Under the pieces are notes generated by a model. The model had not been told where the DNA came from, ran no database searches, and saw nothing but the letters and a program-made list of their open reading frames with translations. Both the position numbers and the translations under genes were made by a program. This document shows, piece after piece, positions 55,955-64,000 of a stretch of DNA of 64,000 bases (position 1 is the first letter of the stretch; each line of letters begins with the position of its first letter). This stretch comes from Okapia johnstoni (taxonomy: Eukaryota; Chordata; Mammalia; Artiodactyla; Giraffidae): assembly GCA_024291935.2 (NCBI GenBank), contig CM044307.1:100879461-100943460 (forward strand), given 5' to 3'.

Positions 55955-56996
55955 ACATTGGATTCCACTGTAGTCCCCTCATGGATGGTACTAAGATCTT
56001 GCACTCTGTTGGTTCATTTGGACATTTTATGCTGAAGAAACTGCAAATTCAGTTTAATTAATATTGTTATGTGTCAAGTTACAGTTGGCAAAAACAACAT
56101 CCTGTTAATAGAAAAAAAATAGATTGTTATGCTTCCTAATAGATTGTTATGCTTTGGGAAGCAATTATGCTTCCCATAGTGTTAAATTTGGAGTATAATG
56201 ACTGAGAGTACACTATGTTGATAAGTTATATATAAATTAACTATAAAAGTGTATTAGATAAATATATTAGATACTCTTCCCTGAAAATTTCCATGAGATT
56301 GAAAAGTCCTCTAAAATGTCTTTGTGGGCTTGGACATTCAATAACTTTAAAATATGATTGAAATATTTATTTGGCCCTTCTAACAGATAAGCTTGTCAGC
56401 CTTGCATAGACAGTTTTTTCTCCTGTGTCTGGGTCTGAGAAGAGCAAAAGGAAAGATTCAACTGGGAAGGGATGAATGCAGGAAGGAAAATTGATGTAGT
56501 AAGAGAGAATGCAGGACAAAATACAGCTATAATTGCTTTAAATGCAGATCATGGACTGTTTGACTTTTGCCAACTCTGCTTAAGCAACAGAAAATATTAA
56601 AACTAGCTTTCAAGGAGCTCCTTGTCTCAGTACCTAAGCAGATGTGCAGACAAATAATTGGGGTAGAGTGTAATGGCAGAGCAGTGGAAAGAGCAACAGA
56701 CTGTCTGGTTAAGTGAGCCATGAAGGTTTCACAGTCTAGTTTCTCCAAGGAAGCTAAGAGCTTGTTGGATGAAGAGGAAGAGAAAGGCTTTGCAGGGAAG
56801 AGAATAGCTAGAGCAAAGGTGTCAAGCAAGAGGCACGTTGAGGGAAAGCGTAAATGGTCTGGTGTGGCTCTAGGAACGATATATACTGGGGAAGGAGTTT
56901 CTGGCATGAAGTCATGAGAAAGGCAGATTGGAACCAAATGATGAAGGACATTTGATGTCAGTTAGAGGATTTTGGACCTGACCTTAGCCATTTAGG
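55955..56996. other. No gene; old repeat-like text
   Basis: 56640-56995 ('tggaaagagcaacagactgt', 'gatgaaggacatttgatgtc', 'aggattttggacctgacctt') resembles an old repeat of the same flavour as at 18100-18870. No exon. Confidence 0.35.
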
Positions 56997-57203
56997 GGCT
57001 TCCCTGGTGGCTCAGATGGTAAAGAATCTACTGCAATACAGGAGACCTGGGTTCGATCCCTGGGTTGGGAAGATCCTTTGGAGAAGGGAATGGCTACCCA
57101 CTCCAGTATTCTGGCCTGGAGAATTCCAGGAACAGGGGAGCCTAACAGGCTATAGTTCATGAGGTCACAGAGAGTCGGACACGACTGAGCTACTGACACA
57201 ACA
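56997..57203 (+). mobile_element. Bov-tA SINE
   Basis: 'gggcttccctggtggctcag' head, 'ctgggttcgatccctgggtt', tail 'agagtcggacacgactgagc'. Near consensus, with an intact B-box-like 'ggttcgatcc'. Confidence 0.95.
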
Positions 57204-57702
57204 CTTGGAGATGGGACATTTGGAAGCAAACAATTCCTCTGCTGAATATAGCCATGATTTATACTTCTGAGGATTCTATTAATAAGAAGATAATACAGTT
57301 TACTTGCATTGTTATTCCCTTTCCAATATTGTTCTCTTGCCCCAGATGTGATCTTCACATACTCCTTGGGCACATATGCTGCCGTTTAATTTCAATGATA
57401 ACTTCTTGTCCTTATATTTTTTCACCTTGGGTTGGTAAGCCTTGCTTGTGGTGTCTACTCAAGGTGCTTAGAGCTGCCTTGAAATGGTGTTTATGTCCTC
57501 ATGCCCACTCTTGTGGTATCATCAGAGGTTTTTAAAGAGGAAAAGGACAAGGAGATATTCAATAGTCTTCCTTCTAGGCAATCTACCTGGAACACTAAGT
57601 CGAGAGCCTTGTTAGAGGACACCGCTACCCTTTGGGTCATTGCCACCTCTCACTTATGCTCTCCAATCTCAGCTAAGTGATGCATCTATCACACACCACT
57701 TT
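57204..57702. other. No recognised feature
   Basis: Unique-looking DNA between two Bov-tA copies. Confidence 0.5.
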
Positions 57703-57705
57703 TAG

Positions 57706-57905
57706 TTTCCCAGGTGGCTCAGTGGTAAGAATCTGCCTGCCAGTGCAGGAGATGCAGATTTGATCCCTTGGTTGGGAAAACACCCTGGAGTATGAAATGG
57801 CAACCCATGCCAGTATTCTTGCCTGAAAAATGCCATGGGCAGTGGAACCTGGTGGGCTACAGTCCATGGGGTCACAGAGAGTCAGACACAGCCAGCTCAC
57901 ATGCA
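57706..57905 (+). mobile_element. Bov-tA SINE
   Basis: 'tttcccaggtggctcagtgg' head to 'cacagagagtcagacacagc' tail. Confidence 0.92.
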
Positions 57906-58205
57906 CCATTCTTCCCAAACTTTCACAGCTTCCTTAAAATCCTACCAAGTGCCAATACCCTGTTTCTTTCTTTTCTCAAGCAACTGGTGATTGCCTTTGC
58001 TTCCCAGACTATATTTGATCCCTGGAGTATCTGGGGGTTTTATCTGTTTATCCATGGTTAACCAAAGTCAGTTAACATTCTTAATTGTCATCCGTGGCAT
58101 GGATAGCCCTGGACATATGACCTCTATGTCATTTCAAGCAAGGCTTGCACCTGCTTCATAAAGTAGTCTGTTCATCTGTTCCCTGGAAGTTCATGGCTGT
58201 AACAG

Positions 58206-58432
58206 GGGTGGGCAGACTACAGCCTGTGGATCAAGTCTGGCCCATCTTCTTTTTCTGAACATAAAATTTTAGAAACATAGTCACATTACTTATGTACTGT
58301 CTGTGGCTGCTTTCATGCTTTAACGCCAAAGCGGTGCAATTGTAACAGAGGCTGATAGGCCTGAAAAGCCCATGTTTACTGTTTCACTGTTTACAGGAAA
58401 AGTTTGCTGGTCTCTGGTCCAGAACAGTGCTT
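58206..58432 (+). mobile_element. hAT-type non-autonomous transposon (MER3-like), tentative name
   Basis: 'caggggtgggcagactacag', 'gatcaagtctggcccatctt', 'actgtctgtggctgctttca', ending 'aaaagtttgctggtctctgg'. Both ends are nearly inverted copies. The family is a well-known Charlie-group MITE; I am sure of the type but less of the subfamily name. Confidence 0.7.
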
Positions 58433-59343
58433 CTTGAACTATATATAATCAAAGACCAATTTTATTATAGATCATATTTAATTTTGTAGTAAGAGGCTCA
58501 CTTAACATAAGATCTACCCTTTTAACCAGTTTCTAAGTGTGTATTATTGTTGATTGCAGGTGCAGTGTTGAGCAGCAGATCTCTAGAGCTTGTTTATCTT
58601 TCCTGACTGAAATTGATTAGTAATTCCCCATTTCCCCCTCTCTCTAGCCCCTGGCAACCACCATTCCACTCTTTGATTCTATGAATTTGATTATTTTAGA
58701 TACCTTATATTAGTGGAAGTATTTAATATTTACCTTTCTGTGCTTGGCTTATTTTTCTTAGTATAATGTCTTCGAGGTTCATTTATGCTATTGCATGTTG
58801 CAGAATTTCCTTTTTTTAAGGTCAAAGAATATTCTATCGTACATGTGTCCATTCTTCTGTTGGTTGATATTTATGTTATTTCCACATTTTGGCTATTTTG
58901 AATATTGCTGTAATAAACATAAAAGCACTAGTATCTTTCAGAGGTCCCAATTTAAATTCTTTTGAATTAATACCCACAAGTGGATCTGCTGGGTTATATG
59001 GTAGTTCTGTTTTTAATTTTTAGGGAAATATCCATATTGTTTTCCATAGCAGGGGCACCATTTTGCATTCCCACTAACAACATATAAGGGTTCCAATTTC
59101 TCTGTATTCTAACCAATGCTTCTTATCTTTGTGTTTTTTTTTTTTTTGATGATAGTCAACTTGATAAGTGTGAGGTGATATCTCATTGTGGTTTTGATTT
59201 GAATTTCTCTGATGATTAGTGATGTTGAACATTTTTTCATATACCATTGGCCTTTTGTATGTCTTCTTTAGAGAAACAGTTCTGTTTCTCTAAGTATGTT
59301 CAACAGAGAACATACATCTTTATTCAAGTCTTTAGTTCATTTT

Positions 59344-59654
59344 TTAAAAATATTATTTATTTATTTTTGCTATACGTGGGTTTTTCTCTAGTTTGGAGAG
59401 CGGGGGCTTTTCTCTAGTTGTGGAGAGCAGGAGCCACTCTCTAGTCATGGTGTGTGGGCTTCTTATTGAGGTGGCCTCTCTTGTTGTGGAGCGTGGGCTC
59501 TAGGGTACCTGGGTCTCAGCAGTTGTGGCTTCTGGGCTGTAGAGCACAGGCTCAGTAGTTGTGGCACATGGCTTAGTTGCTCTGCATAAGGGATCTGACC
59601 TGTGTCTCCTGCATTGGCAGGTGAATTCTTGACCACTGAGCCACCAGGGAAGCC
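59344..59654 (-). mobile_element. CHR-type tRNA SINE, full length, nested in L1
   Basis: (ATTT)n tail at the left, repeated 'ttgtggagagcaggagccac'-like units, head 'gagccaccagggaagccc' at the right. Imperfect direct repeats CTTTAGTTCATTTT (59330-59343) and CTTTAGTGCATTTT (59655-59668). Confidence 0.9.
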
Positions 59655-59756
59655 CTTTAGTGCATTTTCAAATTGGATTATTAGTGGTTTTTTTTTTTAA
59701 CTATTGAGTTGTAGGAGTTCCTCATGTTATTTTAAAGAGTAACCACTTTTCAGATG

Positions 59757-59888
59757 CTGCTGCTGCTGCTCAGTCACTTCAGGCGTGTCTGACTCTGTGC
59801 GACCCCATAGACAGCAGCCCACCAGGCTCCGCCATTCCTGGGATTCTCCAGGCAAGAGTACTGGAGTGGGTTGCCGTTGCCTTCTCCG
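59757..59888 (-). mobile_element. BOV-A2-type SINE fragment with 12-bp TSD
   Basis: (CTG)n tail and one BovA unit only. Exact direct repeats ACTTTTCAGATG at 59745-59756 and 59889-59900, so the ~132-bp form was inserted as such. Confidence 0.93.
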
Positions 59889-59956
59889 ACTTTTCAGATG
59901 TGTGATTTGCTAATATTTTCCCCCATTCCATAGGTTGCCTGTTAATTATTGTCTTT

Positions 59957-60285
59957 GTGAAGTGAAAGTGAAGTGAAGTGAAAAGTCGCTCAGTCGTGTC
60001 CAACTCTTTGCAACCTCACGGACTATACAGTCCGTGGAATTCTCAGGCCAGAATTCTGGACTCGGTAGCCTTTCCCTTCTCCAGGGGATCTTCCGAACCC
60101 AGGGATGGAACCCAGGTCTCCCACATTGCAGGTGGATTCTTTACCAGCCGAGCCACAAGGGAAGCCCAAGAATACTGGAGTGGGTAGCCTATCCCTTCTC
60201 CAAGGGAACTTCCCAACACCGAAATTGAGCTGGGGTGTCCTTCATTGCAGGTGGACTCTTTACCAACTGAGCTATCAAATCAGGG
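59957..60285 (-). mobile_element. Bov-tA SINE with duplicated head
   Basis: Complete Bov-tA followed by a second tRNA-head/linker unit ('ccaagaatactggagtgggt' to 'ctttaccaactgagctatca'). Same arrangement as 48968-49312, implying a subfamily rather than a private rearrangement. Confidence 0.9.
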
Positions 60286-61205
60286 AAGGCAAAGAAATTA
60301 CTGCCTTTACCATCTAGAAACTTCTTAGTTTGATGTAGTGTCACTTGTTTATTTTTGCTTTTGTTGCTTGTGCTTTTGGTGTCATATCTATGAAATCATT
60401 TCCAAGGCCAATGACACCAGGCTTTCCCCCTCTATGTTTTCTTCCAGGCGTTTTACAGTTTTGGGTATTATGTTTAAATATTTAATCCATTTTGAGTTGA
60501 TATTTGTGTATGTAAAGTAAGGATCCAGTTTCATTCTTTTGAATGTGGATATCCAGTTTCCCTACACTTTTTGTTGAAGAAACTGTCTTTTTCCCATTGT
60601 GTATTCCTTGTCAAATATTAATTGACCACATATTCTAGATATATTTCTGGGCTTTCTACTCTGTTTTGATTTTATGTTTTAATTAGAATGATATTGTGCC
60701 ATACTATTTTGATTATTCTAGTTTTGTAATATATTTTGAAATTATGAACTGTGATTCTGCAGCTTTCTTCTTCCTTCTCAATATTGATTTGCCTATTCAC
60801 TGTCTTTTGTGGTTTCATATAAATTTTAGGATTACTTTTTTTATTTCTGTAAAAAATGCCTCTGGTATATTGATAGTGCATTGAAGCTGTAGATTATTTT
60901 GGGTAGTATGGACATTTTAACAATATTAATTCTTCCAGTCAGTGAACACAGAATGTTTTCCATTTGTTTGTATCTTATTAATCTCTTTCATCAGTGATTT
61001 GTATTGATAGTTTTCAGTATACAGGTCAGGTCTTTCACCTCTTTAATTAAGGATATTCTTTATCTTGCTATTATAAATAGGATTGTTTTCCTATATTCCT
61101 TTTCAGATAGTTCATTGTTGGTCTATAGAAATATGACTGATTTTTGTATGCTGATTTTGTAACTTGCAACTTTACTGAATTTATTAGTTCTAATAGCTTT
61201 TTTCC

Positions 61206-61330
61206 TTCTTAACTTTTTAAAAATTTATTTTTAATTGGAGCAGTTAATAATTGCTTTACAATATTATGTTGGCTTCTAACTTACAACATGAATCAGCCAT
61301 AAGTATACATATGTCCCCTTATAATAACTT
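61206..61330 (-). mobile_element. Ruminant L1 3' end nested in the old L1
   Basis: 'aaatttatttttaattggag', 'ataattgctttacaatatta', 'cttacaacatgaatcagcca' is the extreme 3' end of the ruminant L1, here as a ~125-bp severely truncated insertion. Confidence 0.8.
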
Positions 61331-61376
61331 TAAAAAAAATGGAATCTTTAGGGTTTTCTGTAAATAAGATTTGTCT

Positions 61377-61604
61377 TTCTCCGTGGCACTAGTAGTAAAG
61401 AACCTGCCTGCCAATGCAGGAGATGCAGGAGACATGGGTTTGGTCCTTGGGTCACGAAGATCCCCTGGAAGAGGGCATAGTGACCCACTGCAGTATTCTT
61501 GGCTGGAGAATCCCATGGACAGAGGAGCCTGGCAGGCTACAGTCCATAGGGTTGCAAAGAGTCAGACACGACTGAAGCGACTTAGCATGCACACATGCAC
61601 ATAC
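61377..61604 (+). mobile_element. Bov-tA SINE with 7-bp TSD
   Basis: 'agtagtaaagaacctgcctg', 'gttgcaaagagtcagacacg', short (CA)-rich end. Direct repeats ATAAGAT at 61364-61370 and 61605-61611. Confidence 0.9.
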
Positions 61605-62544
61605 ATAAGATCATATTTTCTGCAAACACGAACACATTTACTTCTTTTCTAATTAGAATGGCTTTTATTTCCATTTCTTGCCTAATTTCTCTGGCTAAGG
61701 CTTCTGATACTGTGTTAAGTAGAAGGGTGAGAGTGGACATCCTTATCTTGTTTGTGATCTTAAAGGATAAGCTTTCAGCTTTTCATCATTGAGTATGTTG
61801 GTGTAGGCTTGTCATATATATTGTTTATAATGATGATGTACATTTTTTTCTATACCTAGTTTATGAAGAGTTTTTATCATAAAAGTTGTTGGATTTTTTT
61901 CAGATGCTTTTTCTGCATCTATTGAGATGATCATATGATTTTCATTCTTTATTCTATTAATGTTATGTATCACATCAATTGGTTTTTGTATATTGAAACA
62001 TCCTTGTATCCCAGCAATAAATCTCACTTTGTCATGCTTTATAATCATTTTACCATGCTATTGAATTTGGTTTGTTAGAAGTTTGCTGTGGATTTTTGCA
62101 CCTGTATACATCAGGGCTATTGGCATGTAATTTTCTTGGGGAGTTTTTGTCTGGCTTACGTACGTAGCAGAGTAGTGCTGGCCTCTTAAAATGAGTTTGG
62201 AAGTGTTCCCTCCTTTTCAGCTTTTTGAAAGAGGAGGATTGGTGTTAATTTGTCTTTAAATGTTTGGTAGAATTCATTAGTGAAGCCATCTGGTCCTGGA
62301 CTCTTCTTTTTTCAGAAGTTTTTGGATTATTGATTCAATCTCTTTATTGGTTAGAGGTTTATTCCTACCTTCTATTTCTTCATGATTTATTTATAGTATA
62401 TTTCTAGGAATTTATGCATTTCTTCTAGGTTATCCAATTTGTTGGCATACAGGTGTGCATCATAATCTCTTATGATCCTTTTGTTTCTGTGGCATCCATT
62501 GCAGTATCTCTTCTTTTATTTCTTAAAAAAATTAAAATTAAAAA

Positions 62545-62669
62545 AAATTTTTTTTGGGCTGGATCTTTGTTGTGGCACATGAACGTGCAGGGTGAATAGC
62601 TGCAGTGCACTCTGTGCCCCCTACATTGGAAGGCGGATTCTCAACCACTAGACCACCAGGGAAGTCCCT
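62545..62669 (-). mobile_element. CHR-type tRNA SINE, short
   Basis: T-rich tail at the left, 'tggatctttgttgtggcaca', 'ctagaccaccagggaagtcc' head at the right; imperfect flanking 'ttcttt-atttct' words. Confidence 0.85.
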
Positions 62670-62790
62670 GTTCTTTCATTTCTGATTTTAATATTTAGAA
62701 CTTTTTTTTTCTCTTAGACTGGCCAAATGTTGCTAACTTTATTTTTTCAAAAAGACAACTCTTAGCTTTACTCATTTTTTCCTATTGTTT

Positions 62791-63003
62791 TGCTTAAAAA
62801 AAAAAACTTTTTATTTTATATTGTTGTATAGCTACTTAACAATGTGATAGTTTCAGCTGTACAGCAAAATGGCTCAGCCATACAAATATATGTATCCGTT
62901 CTTCCCTAAACTCCCCTCCCATCCAGATTGCCACATAACATTGAGCAGATTTGCCTGTACTATGCAGCAGGTCCTTGTTGGTTATCCATTTTAAATATAT
63001 TTG
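62791..63003 (-). mobile_element. L1 3' end with 9-bp TSD, nested in the old L1
   Basis: 'ttttatattgttgtatagct', 'agctgtacagcaaaatggct', 'gtactatgcagcaggtcctt', 'gttggttatccattttaaat' is the antisense 3' UTR end of another L1 class. Direct repeats CTATTGTTT at 62782-62790 and 63004-63012. Confidence 0.85.
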
Positions 63004-63327
63004 CTATTGTTTATTTTCTATTTCATCTATTTTTGCTCTTACCTTTGTTGTATCCTTCCTGCTGCTAGTTAGCTTGTTCCTCCTTTTTCTAGTTCCTTGA
63101 TGTGTAAAGGTAGGTTGTTTATTTGAAATATTTTGTGGTGTGATTTCAATCTTAAGTTTGTTAAGGCTTGTGTTTTGACCTAACATATGAGCTACCCAGG
63201 AGAAAGATCTGTGTGTGCTTGAGGAGAACATACATTCTACTCTTGTAGGGTAGAATGTTCTACATATATCTGTTAGCATATGGTTGCTCTGTAGTGTTCT
63301 TCAGGTCCTCTCTTTATTCTTAACAAA

Positions 63328-63643
63328 AATTATTTATTTATTTTCAGTTGTGCTGGGTCTTTGTTGCTGTGCATGAGCTTTGTCTAGTTTGCAGCAAGTG
63401 GGGGTTTCTCTTTGTTGCATCGCATGGGCTTCTTATTGCAGTCACTTCTCTTGTTGTGGAGCATGGGTTCTGGGCACGTGGGCTTCCGTAGTTGTGGCTT
63501 GCAGGCTTTAGAGTTCAGGCTCAGTAGTCATGGTGGATGGGCTCAGTTGCTCCATGACATGTGGAATCTTCCTGGACCAGGGAGCAAACCTATGTCCCTT
63601 GCATTGCCAGGTGATTCTTATCCACTGTATCACCAGGGAAGCC
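63328..63643 (-). mobile_element. CHR-type tRNA SINE, full length
   Basis: (ATTT)n tail, 'gtgctgggtctttgttgctg', 'tagttgtggcttgcaggctt', head 'tatcaccagggaagcccc'. Confidence 0.9.
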
Positions 63644-64000
63644 CCAGGCCCTCTATTTCTTTATTGATCTTCTGTTCAGATGTTCTAGTCCATTACTGAA
63701 GGTAGGAAATTGAATTCTTCTTTTGTTGTACTGATGTTTATTTCTTCTTCAGTGATGTCGACGTTTGTATGTATTGTTTAGGTGCTGTGACCTTGGATGC
63801 ATATATAAGTCTTATATCTTCCTGGTGGATCAATACTTTCATCAGTATATAATATCCTTTGTCACTTGTGACTCTTTTGGTTATTGTTTTTAAATGGAAT
63901 ATCTTTTTCAGTCTGTGTTCTCTTTTGGTTATCATTTCTATGGATATCTTTTTCCATCTTTTCATTTTCAGCTGAGGTGTGTCCTTAAATCTAAAGTGAA

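Larger units (their letters stand above)
58490..64000 (-). mobile_element. Old L1, 3' UTR through ORF2, continuing past the window
   Basis: Minus-strand L1 of an old (L1M-like) class. From the left: 3' UTR (58490-~58780), the ORF2 C-terminus, RT ([20 protein letters not shown] and [13 protein letters not shown] in a frame at 61812-62048, the motif A region with the usual AFDK changed to ASEK), the post-endonuclease linker and endonuclease (frame 63004-63279, SSTHRSFSWVAHMLGQN; frame 63738-63965, IHQEDIRLIYA). All frames are broken. Nested insertions: CHR SINEs at 59344, 62545 and 63328; BOV-A2 at 59757; head-duplicated Bov-tA at 59957; an L1 3' end at 61206; Bov-tA at 61377; an L1 3' end at 62791. 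Confidence 0.9.

Noticed and set aside
57030..57070. tRNA gene suggested by the B-box-like 'ggttcgatccctggg'
   Set aside because: It lies in the tRNA-derived head of a Bov-tA SINE; no intact cloverleaf or independent tRNA is present.
1..64000. CRISPR array, bacterial operon, prophage or integron
   Set aside because: No regularly spaced direct repeats with unique spacers and no bacterial-type genes; all repeats are explained by ruminant retroelements and simple sequence.
1..64000. Endogenous retrovirus proviral genes (gag, pol, env)
   Set aside because: All reverse-transcriptase-like frames belong to BovB or L1. The LTR-like traces (about 7150-7220 and 14990-15345) are solitary and tentative.

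Overview
The window reads as ruminant (cattle, sheep, goat or close relative) nuclear DNA. The diagnostic signs are at least twelve BovB (RTE-type) LINE fragments with the characteristic 'gaactgaactgaact' 3' end, about nineteen Bov-tA/BOV-A2 SINEs (tRNA-Glu head plus BovB-derived tail), about nine longer tRNA-derived CHR-type SINEs shared by cetaceans, hippos and ruminants, ruminant-type L1 3' ends, and old eutherian elements (MER1-like and MER5-like hAT copies, MIR-like pieces). Cattle, sheep and goat cannot be separated by eye. BovB alone covers roughly 11.8 kb (about 18%). No complete protein-coding gene can be supported. Nearly every long reading frame is a piece of BovB or L1 reverse transcriptase or an antisense reading of a SINE.

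Layout. 1-6.8 kb: BovB and SINE copies around a 2-kb L1-derived composite flanked by a 19-bp target-site duplication (TSD). 6.88-6.97 kb: an exon-like segment on the plus strand (branch-like site, pyrimidine-rich tract, AG, 29 open codons, stop) that may be the last coding exon of a gene entering from the left. 7.2-32.5 kb: dense BovB, L1 and SINE insertions, several with clear TSDs, including a 5'-truncated L1 (25.07-26.18 kb) and an L1 that seems to have carried about 0.5 kb of non-L1 sequence into an older MER1-like transposon (29.3-31.2 kb). 33.2-43.9 kb: no BovB or L1 was recognised; a CpG island lies at 34.0-34.85 kb and is the only convincing promoter-like region. 44.06-46.36 kb: the longest BovB copy. 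47.4-57.9 kb: further BovB and SINEs, a BovB copy with an uninterrupted RT-to-C-terminus frame, a G-run cluster, a polypurine tract, and a roughly 90-bp inverted duplication. 58.5-64 kb: an old L1 ORF2 on the minus strand, running off the right edge and riddled with later insertions.

How the parts relate. The two candidate genic signals (terminal exon near 6.9 kb, CpG island near 34.4 kb) lie about 27 kb apart. If both are real, the simplest reading is one plus-strand gene ending at the left and another gene, or promoter, starting at the CpG island; this is inference. The rest is an insertion record: BovB and L1 supplied the machinery, and Bov-tA/BOV-A2 and CHR SINEs are their non-autonomous passengers.

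I found no novel multi-gene system, CRISPR array, integrated virus or recognisable RNA gene. The items most worth a second look are the exon-like segment, the CpG island and its LINE-poor surroundings, the probable L1 3' transduction, the L1 composite at 2.5-4.5 kb, and two local duplications (one direct, one inverted).
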